Shown: positions 1 to 10,018 of the stretch, in pieces | Layout: the number at the start of each line of letters is the position of its first letter | How positions within the stretch are numbered: the stretch's first letter is position 1 | Made by a program: the position numbers and the translations under genes | Notes under the pieces: model-generated | Databases searched by the model: none | The model's input: only the letters and a program-made list of their open reading frames with translations | Told to the model about the DNA's origin: nothing | DNA from: Dactylorhiza incarnata | Lineage: Eukaryota > Streptophyta > Magnoliopsida > Asparagales > Orchidaceae | Direction of reading: 5' to 3' | Length of the DNA: 64,000 nucleotides | Assembly (NCBI GenBank): GCA_033032865.1 | Contig: JAWHQI010000019.1 | Coordinates: 9,342,001 to 9,406,000, forward strand

Positions 1-883
1 TAGGCTCCACCCCTGCTGGGGTGAGCAAGTGACCCAGGAACTTTCCCCTGCTAGCCCTGAAGACACACTTTAGGGGGTCAAGTTTCATCTTGTACTTCCG
101 CAAGGTCCCAAAGGTCTCTTCAAGGTCTTCGAGGTGAGACTTGAGTTCCCGACTCTTTTTCATGAGGTCATCAACATAGACCTCCAGGTTTCTTCCCTTC
201 TACTCTCGGAAGACCCTGTCCATCATTCGTTGGTACGTAGCCCCTGCATTCTTGAGCGCAAAAGGCATCATCTTATAATAATAGCACCCATCCCCTGTGA
301 TGAAGGAGACATCTTTGATGTCGGGGGGGGGGGGGGGGTGCATTCGGATCTGATGATAACCTGAAAAAGCATCTAAAAAAGACATTACAGGGAAACCGAT
401 GGCTGAATCAACCAGCGCGTCAATTCTAGGCAAGGGGTAGCAATCCTTGGGGCATGATTTATTAAGTAAGGAAAAATCGATACACATCCTCCACATACCT
501 GCTCCCTTTTTTACCATCACCACGTTGGAGACCCAGCCTGGATACTGGATCTCCGATACAAAACCCGCCTACAGGAGCTTACCCACCTCCTCTCGGATGG
601 ACCCCTCCAGCCGGTCTGCCATGGCCCTCTTCTTTTGACGGATGGGGTGGGTGCCTGGGTCGAGATTGAGGTGATGGCAATCCACATCCGTATCGATCAC
701 GGGCATCTCCGTGGCACTCCAGGAGAAGACATCCACATTTTCCTGGACGCAGGCCAGGATCTGCTTCTGCTCCTCCAGGCCGACCTCTCCACTGATGCGG
801 CCTTCTCCACCACCCCGGCCCGGGTGGTGACCTCGATCTCCACGACCTCCTCCACAGTTTATAGCAAGGACTGCTCTCCCCAA
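1..883 (-). pseudogene. Gypsy reverse transcriptase (partial, Tat/Ogre-like)
   Basis: Minus-strand reading from 883 down to the window edge gives a gypsy reverse transcriptase without its C-terminal end. A linker with VDVFSWSATEMPVID and RQKKRAMADR is followed by the RT core: WRMCIDFSLLNKSCPKD, YPLPRID, FLDAFSGYHQI, MPFALKNAGATYQRMMD, then the catalytic YVDD box in LEVYVDDLMKKS near 160-190, and GKFLGHLLTPAGVEP near the edge. The frame stays open except for two in-frame TAG codons (569-571 and 200-202). A run of 16 G (323-338) lies between the FLDAFSGYHQI and MPFALKNAG motifs, and the local reading is altered there to a run of prolines. A dead copy; a working enzyme would copy element RNA into cDNA in virus-like particles. 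Confidence 0.85.
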
Positions 884-997
884 CCTTCTTCCTTCTCCTC
901 ATCGCAAGTTGGTACTTCGACCTTCTCCTCTCCTTTTTCCCTCCTGAACCTTCATCACCTCTTCCGCCCCTCGCTCCTGGGCCTAACCTTCTACTTA

Positions 998-1655
998 TTA
1001 CTTCTCCTCCTCTCCTTCTCCTATCTGCTCCTCTGCCTCTCTGAGACCCACAGGCTCTCCCACCTCCTGATCCCACTTCTCTACTTCGACTATCCAGGAG
1101 ATGGTGTTGACTAACGTCATGTAGAACTTCCTTGCTACCTTCGGATCCCCTCTTACCTGAATCTGAACTCCCCTCGAGCTGAATTTGAGACATTGGTGGA
1201 AGGTGGAGGGGACGCAACGGAAAGCATTGATTAGCAGCCGTCCAAAGATGGCACTATAGCTGTTGGGGGCATCAACTATGACGAAGTGGCAATTCTGAGA
1301 TTGCCCACACAGGACCACGTGGAGCCCCACTCCCCCCTCTACCTCCTTCCTCTCTCCGGAGAACCCGAACAATGGTCCATCTGAGGCCAACACCCTCTTG
1401 GCTTCCACCTTCATCTCATCGAATGCCTTCTTGAAGATGACATTGATGGAGCTTCCGTTGTCCACGAGAATCCGGGACACCGTGAAGTTTTCGATGGCGG
1501 TCTGGATGACCAACGCGTCGCAGAAAGGATCCTCATGACCTGGAATGTCCCTTTGAGAGAAAGTGAGTTTTTCTGCTGGGGGTGGGGCCGTGGATTTCGA
1601 AGCCACGCTCCAGCGGGAGAGGGTATGGAGGCATGCTTTCAGGGTTGCCTCCATA
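998..1655 (-). pseudogene. Gypsy aspartic protease region (Tat/Ogre-like)
   Basis: Reading on the minus strand from the insertion junction at 1655, the frame gives MEATLKACLHTLSRW, then FSQRDIPGHEDPFCDALVIQT, then the retropepsin active-site string ILVDNGSSINVIF (near 1442-1470), and later FVIVDAPNSYSAIFGR. The Asp-Asn-Gly form of the active site is usual for plant Tat/Athila-type elements. Families of this kind cleave the Gag-Pol polyprotein. The frame closes at 998 in a low-complexity Glu-rich stretch before the reverse transcriptase linker. Its N-terminal continuation is on the far side of the Tekay-like insertion, beyond 19662. Confidence 0.75.
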
Positions 1656-3747
1656 TGTAACACCCCAGTTTTGCTGATCTGAGAGTTAACGTCGGGTGTT
1701 AGGTCTTCTTCGCTTGGAACTGCTGGGATGACAAGTTTTCTTGACCCATGATCGTGCGTTTTTCTTGACGCACGATCGATCCGACCGTGCGTGCTCTTCG
1801 GCTGGAAAAATGGTGTTCCGACTTTGATCATGAATTTTTATGCACGGTCGTGCGTTCGATCGTGTGCGAGTAAAACACACTGGCGCTGCTGTTTCTTCCA
1901 TTTAATAATGCACGGGCAACGCACGGTCGTGCGTTTGCCGCGCGGTAGCTGACGGAGCCAGATCCGTAAACAGCGAAATCTGGGAGTCTGTTTGGTTTGA
2001 TCTTGATCTGACGACTCAGATGAGTTCATGGGAGGGGTCTAATTAGGGCATAGAGGGTTTTCCCTCTTCATTTCTTTTCATTTTGGGTTTTGAGGGCTTG
2101 AGAGAGAGAGAGGGGGTTTGGAGGAGGAAGAGAGCTAGATCCCGCCATTGTTGGAGCTTCGGAGCTCCGTTCGCCGATCCGAGACCGGCAGAGTGTAGGG
2201 GACGTCAAGGCGCTTCTTCTCCTCCATTCTTTTGCAAGTTTCCCATGTCTATGAGGAAATTTCAAAAGGTAACGACATTTCTCCTCTCGGTCTTTAGGAT
2301 GCATGCATGACATCCTTTTTCCCTCTTTATTTTTCTGCATTTTGGCACCGGATCCGTCGAGTAAGAGGGATCCGGGTCGCCTTGGTTCAAGAGGAACCAT
2401 CGGGTTGATTGAGTCCGTCCCCGATATGATTTGCACTAGAAATCTGCTTAGTGGATTATGCATTGTTGTTGAAGCCAGATTCGCGACCGTTGGTCGGATT
2501 CGGTGATGTTGATTGACGCGCATTTTAGGGGTTTTGCTAGAAATCCGAATACGGCGAATTCGTCATCGTGATGCCCTTGTAGTTTCATATATTAATGAAT
2601 GTTGGTTTTCGGACGGGGAAATAATGTGTGAGTTATGAGGCGTGCGATGCCTAGTGATGTGCGTAGGTGCGACTTGGTCTTTGTGGTCAACTGGCTATCC
2701 CGTGAATGCTAGAATTCACGTGTGGAGAGTGTCCCGACAAGACAAGTCCCTTCGGTGTTGACTGGAAAGAGCATGTGAGCTGTCAGACAAGCCCGATGGC
2801 ATGGTGGGCCAGGCGCGGTGGCTCACAGCATGAGTTCTTGGCCTTGGGCTATGATGCCCTTTGGGGGAAGTGTCGAGTACCCCGTGGTTGTGCTATGCGT
2901 AATGTTGGCGGCAAGAGCAAGTGAGCTGTCAGACAAGCCCGATGGCATGGTGGGCCAGGCGCAGTGGGTCACAGCGTAAGCTCTTGGCCTTGGGCTACGA
3001 TGCCCTTTGGAGGAAATGTCGAGTGCCCCGTGGTTGTGTTGTTGATGTATGATGATGTGTTAGATTCATACGCTTTAGGATAACTTGGGTGAAACACTGG
3101 TTACATTCATATTGCATTTGTAGGCCCCTTTTATTACTTTCTCAACGTAGAAACGTGGATGATGGTTTTGTCACTCATGCCTATTGTTTATGTTGCTTTT
3201 ATTTACATACATGTGCATACAAAGTGCTGACTTGCAGGGTGATGTAGTTCCCCGGGGTCCGCTAGGACTGCCGAGAGGAGGGGTGTTGTTACACCAGTTG
3301 TGGTCAGCCATAGCTGATCCTCGTTTACCGCTCATTGTGATTTCGATGCAGGACAAGGATCGCAGGCCGGACCCAGCTCGCAGGCCAAAAAGGTCTAAGG
3401 CTTCATGAAGTGTTTACTTAGCTTTCCTGCTTTTCTGTACTTGTCTTTTGTTATTTCCGTCTTGCATGCCGAGGTAGCTTAGGGAAGCTAGTTTTCCCCT
3501 TATTGGGATTTCTTATTTGTGTTGAATATTTGATGACTTGGATACTGGTTTTGTAAGGCCTTAAGGCTGGTTTTACTCCTATGTAGTTGTGGACAATCTC
3601 TTTGTTTCTTAGTTTTGTTTCCGCTGTGTTATCTGAGTTTTGGGTTGGGTAGTTATATCATCTTTTAATACTGAAGCTGTGGCGGTTATATGCTGTGGGG
3701 TCCCGGCCGGACCTATATTATATAGTCATTATAGGGGATGTGTTACA
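1656..3747 (+). repeat. 5' LTR of the Tekay-like element
   Basis: 2092 bp, matching 17701-19662 over its length. The early part (about 1740-1940) is rich in CpG palindromes related to CGCACGATCGTGCG. It carries a tandem duplication of about 146 bp (copies starting near 2775 and 2921, each opening GTGAGCTGTCAGACAAGCC) that is single in the 3' LTR and explains most of the length difference. The short ORFs inside it are not supported as genes. Confidence 0.9.
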
Positions 3748-3750
3748 ATT

Positions 3751-3766
3751 TGGTATCAAAGCCAGG
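3751..3766 (+). other. Primer binding site of the Tekay-like element
   Basis: TGGTATCAAAGCCAGG starts three bases after the LTR end. It matches the initiator-Met tRNA type (TGGTATCAGAGC) with one difference in the first twelve bases. Minus-strand DNA synthesis would start here. Confidence 0.8.
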
Positions 3767-3910
3767 TTTAGTATTCGTGCGAGGTCAAGTGTATTCAGAT
3801 CGCGTAAAGAGGTTGTCCACATAGGAGTACTATGCAGGATCATGAGTATCCATGTGTTCGAGTCTCGCGAGTAGAATTTGATGAGTCTTATTTTTCCTTG
3901 CTTATGCTAG

Positions 3911-4585
3911 GATGTTGGCGACGATGCGGGGACATCGAGAAGGCAAGAGGAGCCTTCGGGAAGCAGTGCTACTGCTCCGGGCCTCATGAATATGGGCATA
4001 TCCCTGGCTGACTTCTGTCGCATGCTAGCGGAAGCAATGGTAGCGGCTCAAACTGCGGCGATGCCACGGGTTCCGACGCCTGTGGTGCAAGTTACGACTC
4101 CTGTTACTCCGGCGGCTACACCAGATACACCAGAGGTTGGAGTGAGGCAAGCATAGCCTTTAGAGGAGAGAGCTTATGTGATGGGCGATCGATTTATGAA
4201 GTACTTATTGAGTTTCCATCCTCCGACATTCAAGGGAGTTGGCACTCCAACGGATGCCGAAGTTTGGCTTTCGAGGATCCAGGAACTTTTGAAGGCAGTA
4301 GAGACCCCAGCGGAGAGGCAGTCCCACTTCGCGAGCTTCATGTTAGAGGGCGATGCGAAGCTGTGGTGGGTGAATCACAGCGGTCGCCATTTCCTTGGGC
4401 GCGTTCCGTCCATGGAGGAGTTCGGGAATGCCTTCCTCAATCATTACATTTCATCTTCGACGAGGTTAGCACTGCAGCGGCAGTTCTTGCATTTGGTGCA
4501 GCATGAGAAGATAGTGGACGAGTATCTGCAAGAGTTCACTCAGTTGGGTCGTTATGCAGGAATGACTATGGCAGACGATGATTAA
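3911..4585 (+). pseudogene. Gag (Tekay-like chromovirus), C-terminally truncated
   Basis: Frame 2 reads RRQEEPSGSSATAPG, then MNMGISLADFCRMLAEAM (ATG at 3986), an in-frame TAG at 4154-4156, then the capsid core RFMKYLLSFHPPTFKGVGTP, EVWLSRIQELL, EGDAKLWWVNH and EYLQEFTQLGRYAGM. This is the typical retrotransposon Gag core that packs RNA into particles. The frame ends right after the core, so the zinc knuckle is absent. The first Met is uncertain because the upstream frame is open. The loss continues into the missing protease (see the deletion repeat at 4585/4627). Confidence 0.85.
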
Positions 4586-4600
4586 GGTTCAGTTGCAAGA

Positions 4601-5930
4601 ATGGCACTGAAGGAACTGGCTGAGCTTAAGGTTCAGTTGCAAGAATTGTTAGAGCAAGGGTACATTAGGCCCAGCTCTTCACCGTGGAGCACACCGATAT
4701 TGTTCGTACAGAAAAAGGACGGAAGTATGCGGTTGTGCATTGACTACCGTGAGCTAAATAAGTTGACCGTCAAGAATAAATATCTGATTCCCCGAATTGA
4801 TGATTTGTTTGACCAGTTAGTGGGGTTGGTGGTGTACTCTAAGTTGGACTTGAAGTTGGGGTACTACCAGTTGATGATTCGAGAAGAGGACATTGCCAAG
4901 ACAGCGTTTGGGACTCGGTATGGCCACTATGAGTTTTCGGTGATGCCATTCGGACTGACGAACGCGCCATCTGTGTTCATGGATTTGATGAACAAGGTTT
5001 TTTGACCATTTTTGGATTCGTTTGTGGTGGTGTTCATAGATGATATTTTGGTATATTCGAAATCAGAAGCGGAGCATGAGTCTCACTTGAGGCTAGTATT
5101 GCAGACTCTGAGGGAGAACAGTTTTATGCTAAGTTCTCGCAGTGCGAGTTTTGGATCGAGAAGGTGGCATTTTTGGGTCACATGATCAGTGGAGATGGGG
5201 TGGCGGTAGATCCGACGAAGATTGAAGCCATTAGAGATTGGCCTGTTTTGAGAACCGTGGCGGAAGTCCGGAGTTTCCTTGGACTAGCCGGTTATTACAG
5301 AAGGTTCGTGGAGAACTTCACGCGAGTGGCCTTGCCCCTCACCACTCTTACTCGCAAGGACCAAAAGTTCGTGTGGACGCCGGAGTGTGCCTGTGTGTTT
5401 GCGAATTTGAAGGAAAGGTTGATGTCTGCTCCGAACCTTAGTCTTCCTAGTGGGACGGAAGGATTTCAGATTTTTAGTGACGCATCAGGTTGCGGGTTGG
5501 GTTGCGTGTTGGGGCAGCACGGAAATGTGATAGCTTATGGGTTAAGGCAGTTAAAGACTCATGAGAGGAATTACCCCATCCATGATATGGAGTTGGCGGC
5601 GGTAATCTTTGAGTTAAAATTTTGGCGGCACTACGTATATGGTGCAAAGGTGGAGATCTTCACGGATCACAAAAGCCTAAGGTATCTCCTATACCAAAAG
5701 GATCTGAATATGCGGCAGCGTAGGTGGGTCAAGTTCCTTGGGTACTAGATTCAGTATACCCAGGCAAAGCCAACGTGGTGGCGGATGCCTTGAGTAGGAA
5801 GTACTCCGGGCAATGTAATTGGATTGAGGCGCATGACGAGCGTTTGGTGCGAGACTTGGAGTCTCTTGACATTGCTTGTGTGGCTAGAGGTGGGTCTAGC
5901 GTGGCTCAGTTGAACTGGATTGAAATGTAG
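4601..5930 (+). pseudogene. Reverse transcriptase and RNase H (Tekay-like chromovirus)
   Basis: The frame opens with [48 protein letters not shown] and [17 protein letters not shown], meets a TGA at 5003-5005, then continues with the catalytic FIDDILVYS box near 5034-5060. One base is missing near 5128, so the rest is in another frame: [21 protein letters not shown], then RNase H with [33 protein letters not shown] and [10 protein letters not shown]. Another shift near 5755 precedes PGKANVVADALSRK. At least three lesions make it non-functional. No protease lies upstream. Confidence 0.9.
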
Positions 5931-5939
5931 TGTGATATA

Positions 5940-6923
5940 ATGGTTCGAATCCGAGAGGCGACTAGTGCAGACGAAGAGTGCCAACGGTTGGTGTTGGAAG
6001 CTCAGCAAAGCAAAGACAGTGCTTTGGAGATGGTTGGTGGGATTTTGAAGAGAGATGGAAGGGTTTGTATTTCGCGCTTTGGAAAGCTCCGCGAGGAGTT
6101 GATGTTTGAGGCTCACTTTACGAAGTACTCCATTCATCCAGGTAGTACAAAGATGTACTCGGATATGAAGAAATCCTTTTGGTGGCCTGGGATGAAGCGG
6201 GATGTAGCTGTGTATGTAAGCCGGTGTCAGACTTGTGCTTTAGTGCAGGCTGAGTGCCAAAGGCCCGGCGGGTTCTTGAAGCCTCTTCCTATCCCCGAAT
6301 GGAAATTCGATGATATCTCCATGGATTTTTTGCATGGTTTGCCTCGATCGCAGCAGGGTAACAATGCGATTTCGGTGATTGTGGATTGCCTGACCAAGGT
6401 AGCTCACTTCATTCCAAATTAGAAGGGCGATGGCGTGGAGAAGCTCATGGAGCTTTATGTTTGAAATATTGTGCGGTTGCACGGGATTCCAAAGAGCATT
6501 GTTAGTGATCGCGATGGGCGGTTCACGACGAAGGACTGGAGGTTAGTGCAAAAAAGTTTAGGCACCAAACTCAAGTTTAGTACCGCATTCCATCCGCAGA
6601 CCGATGGTCAGACGGAGCGAACGAACCGTACATTGGAGGATATGTTGAGGATCTGTGCTCTTGACTTTGGTAGGAGTTGGGAAGACCAACTTTTCATGGT
6701 GGAGTTTGCTTATAATAATAGCTTCCAGGCGAGTATCAAGATGGCGCCATACGAAGCATTGTATGGAAGGAGGTGTTGAACGCCGATGTCTTGGGAAGAG
6801 GCGGGAGACACTAAGCTTTTGGGAAATCAAGTGGTGGCAGATGCTTGCGAGATCGTGCAGACGATTCAGGAGCGCATGAAGGTTGCTCAGGATCGGCAAG
6901 CGAAGTATTTTAACGCGCGCCAT
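5940..6923 (+). pseudogene. Integrase zinc-binding and catalytic domains (Tekay-like)
   Basis: The N-terminal HHCC finger is visible as HFTKYSIHPGSTKMY followed by CQTCALVQAE. The catalytic core shows the DDE triad in order: [21 protein letters not shown] and [15 protein letters not shown], which fits a gypsy integrase joining cDNA to the chromosome. Stops occur at 6420-6422, after FIPN, and near 6461 and 6777, after LYGRRC; an in-frame TGA follows YFNARH at 6924. The same reading frame then runs into the chromodomain segment. Dead copy. Confidence 0.88.
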
Positions 6924-7276
6924 TGAAATGTGGAGTTTGCAGTTGGCGACATGGTCTACTTGAAGATCAATCCGTTTAAGGGCATTTTGCGTGTGCGGCG
7001 ACTCAAGAAGTTGAGTCCGAGATATTTGGGTATGTTCGAGGTTATGGAGCGTATAGGCGAAGCAGCATATCGTTTGGCATTGTTCGCCGAGCTGAGTGGA
7101 TTACATGATGTTTTTCATGTCTCTGTGCTGAGGAAAGCTTTGGTAGAGCCAAGCGTCGTGGTCGAAGCGGCGGCGGTGTCGGTGATGGAGGATCTGAGGA
7201 CGAGGGTTCGTCTGATCTGCGTGGAGGACTCGGAAGTCCGGCAGTTGCATAGCAAGGAAGTCAGGCTTGTAAAGGT
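6924..7276 (+). pseudogene. Integrase C-terminus with chromodomain, continued at 17541-17640
   Basis: The reading VGDMVYLKINPF, LSPRYLGMFEVMERIGEAAYRL and LHDVFHVSVLRKALV is the integrase C-terminal GPY/F-like module. It is followed by HSKEVRLVKV, where a copia element has inserted inside a Val codon. Beyond that element the same frame resumes at 17541 as VRWDNCG, a TGA (17565-17567), then HEISWEHEQEMQKDFPEHF. The joined segment has the shape of a plant chromodomain (V-KVRW ... SWE-E--M---FPE), which in this lineage is thought to steer insertion to heterochromatin. Apart from the insertion, one stop codon disrupts it. Confidence 0.85.
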
Positions 7277-9054
7277 TGAAAGAATATGGGTTTGTAGTCT
7301 AAATCACCTATAGGGGGGGGGGGGTGAATAGGTTCCTTTCGATTTCTCTTGATAATTATGGCCTGTTATAACTATTCTAATCAGAGAATCAAGCAACACA
7401 GAAAGCACACAAGTATGTATAGAGGTTCCTCATGATAGGGTGTCTTGAGTAGTCCTCTTTCCCCCTTCACGTTTCTAACAATGTGTTAGACAAGGCAAAC
7501 TCCTCCAATCTTCAGCTCCAAGAGCTTACAACACAAGTTCCTCAGAACTTCTCAGATCAAAGATGATCCTACCTCAGGACAAAAGTCCCTACAACTCAGA
7601 CCTATCATCAGCTCCTACCTCAGGCACTGCTGCCCTACAAACTCAGAGGAATACACCTCCTACAGCTCAGACCACCTCCTGGTCCTACCTCAGGCAACAA
7701 GCCTTACAACTCAGAGCTATCACCAGCTCCTACCTTAGGCACAGCTGCCCTACAAACTCAGAGGAAAACACCTCCTACAGCTCAGACCACCTCCTAGTCC
7801 TACCTCAGGCAACAAGCCTTACAACTCAGAGCTATCACCAGCTCCTACCTCAGGACAAAGGTCCCTACAACCTCAGGCAAACCAGCCCTACAAGCTCAGG
7901 CAAACCAGCCCTACAAACTCAGGCAAAAAGCCTTACAGAAAAAGATATATTTGAACTTTTCTACAGCAGAAATACTCTCCTGTAGATCCTGCACAGTTTG
8001 TGCTTTCCTGTAGCTGAATATGTTGATAACATCAACAACTTGATCTTCCTCTTCAATAGAAGGGTGGAAGATCACCTTGCCCCTTCTGGTGGAGGAGCTA
8101 TCTTCTTCTCTTTCAGTGAGCAGGAAGAAAGACGAGAGTAGCAGCCGTCAATGGCGAAAAATAGATTTTGCAATCAATCGGCCGGGGGTTATAAAATACC
8201 CTAACTCTTTCTTTTATACTTCTTTTATCTTTAACGACTCTAATTTAATCTCCCAAGAAGTATGGGAGACATTGGTGGTCCTCTGTAGCTTTTCTGCAAC
8301 TTGCCCTAGCCGCAGGTCCCGCCGCCCTACTTATCTGTAGAGAAGGTCTACGTTCGACGAACGCGCTACACTCTGCGCTTGATGAACCAGCTGCATCTTG
8401 CGTTTGACGATCTTGCCAAACTCTGCGTTTGACGAACTTGCCAAACTCTGCGTTCAACGACCTGCCTTGTCTCAGCGTTCGACGATCTGCCTTGTCTCTG
8501 CATTCGACGAACGACACTCTGCATTCGACAAACACACGATTATCAGCTGTTTCTTCTATCTCGTCTCAGTGGTCGACGAATTGTGTTCTACGTTCGACGA
8601 ACGGCTCTCTGCATTCGACGAACACACAATTATTAGTTGTTTCTTCTATCTCGTCTCAACGGTCGACGAACTGTGTTCTGCGTTCGAGGAACATCTCTCT
8701 GCGTTCGACGAACATGCCTTTTGTGCCTTCTCAGTGGCTCCTTCTCTGGTCTCATCACAGCGATCGACAAACTGAGTCCTACGTTTGGTGAACGGTACTC
8801 TGCGTTCGACGAACGACACTCTACGTTCGACGAATGGCACTCTGGGTTCGACGAATCTTATCAGCAGAGACAATTTCTTCTGTCTAAATAGGAGAAGATT
8901 TCTCCTAACATTAGGTCTTGATTAACCCTTCCTCTTGAGTCACTTAAGCCTGTTTAACTTACAAAAACAAAGCTTTATCAAATACAATATGTACTTAGTA
9001 TTGGAAGTGATGCCTCTTCAAATCAAAGGAACATTGAGGGCAATATTCCCAACA
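7277..9054 (-). repeat. 3' LTR of the Sirevirus-like derivative
   Basis: 1778 bp. On the minus strand it starts TGTTGGGAATATTGCCC and ends CATATTCTTTCA. A TATAAAAG box lies at 8211-8218. Upstream of it (8345-8870 in window numbering) is a dense cluster of GTTCGACGAAC-like near-palindromes. A run of 12 G on the plus strand (7313-7324, C on the coding strand) sits near the 3' end. Short ORFs inside it reflect the repeats. Confidence 0.92.
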
Positions 9055-10018
9055 ATCTCCCCCTATTTGAAGAAGGCAGAACATCCCCAATGCTAAGGTA
9101 CATAGCCAACAAAAACATATCATGATATCACTTAAAGGACATATTATGTAACTGATCTATAAGATAATCATGATAACATAGCTAACAACTTCATGACAGA
9201 TTATATAAAGCTTTGACTAGCATAGAGGGCATCTCACCCTTTCTAATTCAGATTGAATAGCATATCATGATAACAAATTTAGAGGGCTAACACTTCTTTG
9301 GTCTTAGCAACTAGCATTCCATCTCCTATTTGCATCTAGCAAGACCAAATTTGGTCTTAGCATTGGCCATCTCCCCCTTTCTGGATTCTTCAACCTCTTT
9401 CCCATTAGGGAATGGGATTCTTCAGCCTCTTACTCTTTTCAGGATAACCTACATCCTTTCTGACCTACTGAGCATTAGCAATCTCCCCCTCAACTTATAG
9501 CCAACTTCCCCTTAATTTGAGCAGGAGCTGGCTCCCCCTTAATTGGAGCACCTGTATTTACCCAGTCATTTCCCTGCTGATTAAGAGAAAACTGGAATTT
9601 CAGCTGATCCAGATGTTTCAGATTCAGCTGATCAATTTAAACTATCTTACATTTAACAACTTAGGGAGATTATCTACCCAATTATATGGCATATGCCTAC
9701 TGTAAGTTTGATCAATTCAGATGTCAGTATATCATAACAGTAAATGTTGTCAGTACAGTTTATCATAACAGATGATGAAGGTCATATTACCACAGAGATT
9801 AATCAATACACTAGTGTGATTTGATAATCATGACAATGCAACACAAATTAATTTAACCAATAATACCATGGTAAAATTTAGCTAAATCTCAGTTTGCACA
9901 AAACAGATATGATAGTGATTTAATATTAGTAATTTAAAACTTAGTTTTGCACAAAACAATTCAGACAAACTACAGTTCACTCATTGTCCAGCCATTCATA
10001 GGAAATTTATACATTCAT
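9055..10018 (-). other. 3' untranslated region with polypurine tract, Sirevirus-like derivative
   Basis: No coding signal. Next to the LTR, the minus strand reads AAATAGGGGGAGAT, the polypurine tract that primes plus-strand synthesis. Similar purine tracts recur nearby (plus-strand CTCCCCCTTT near 9370, CTCCCCCTCAAC near 9482, CTCCCCCTTAAT near 9532). Repeated tracts of this type are recalled as a Sirevirus trait. Confidence 0.7.

Noticed and set aside
579..1217. 212-codon minus-strand ORF
   Set aside because: A shadow frame of the Tat-like protease-RT linker, Arg/Gly-rich, with no domain.
8345..8870. CRISPR-like array of regularly repeated short motifs
   Set aside because: Unit spacing is irregular, repeats are 9-15 bp and degenerate, and the context is plant LTR sequence with no cas genes.
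8245..8891. Overlapping ORFs with LRSTNGS / FDERHSAF repeats in LTRs, also at 16578-17268, 22400-22757, 23812-24323, 27245-27666 and 62498-63004
   Set aside because: They arise from the GTTCGACGAAC repeats, are open in several frames at once and lie in LTR U3 regions.
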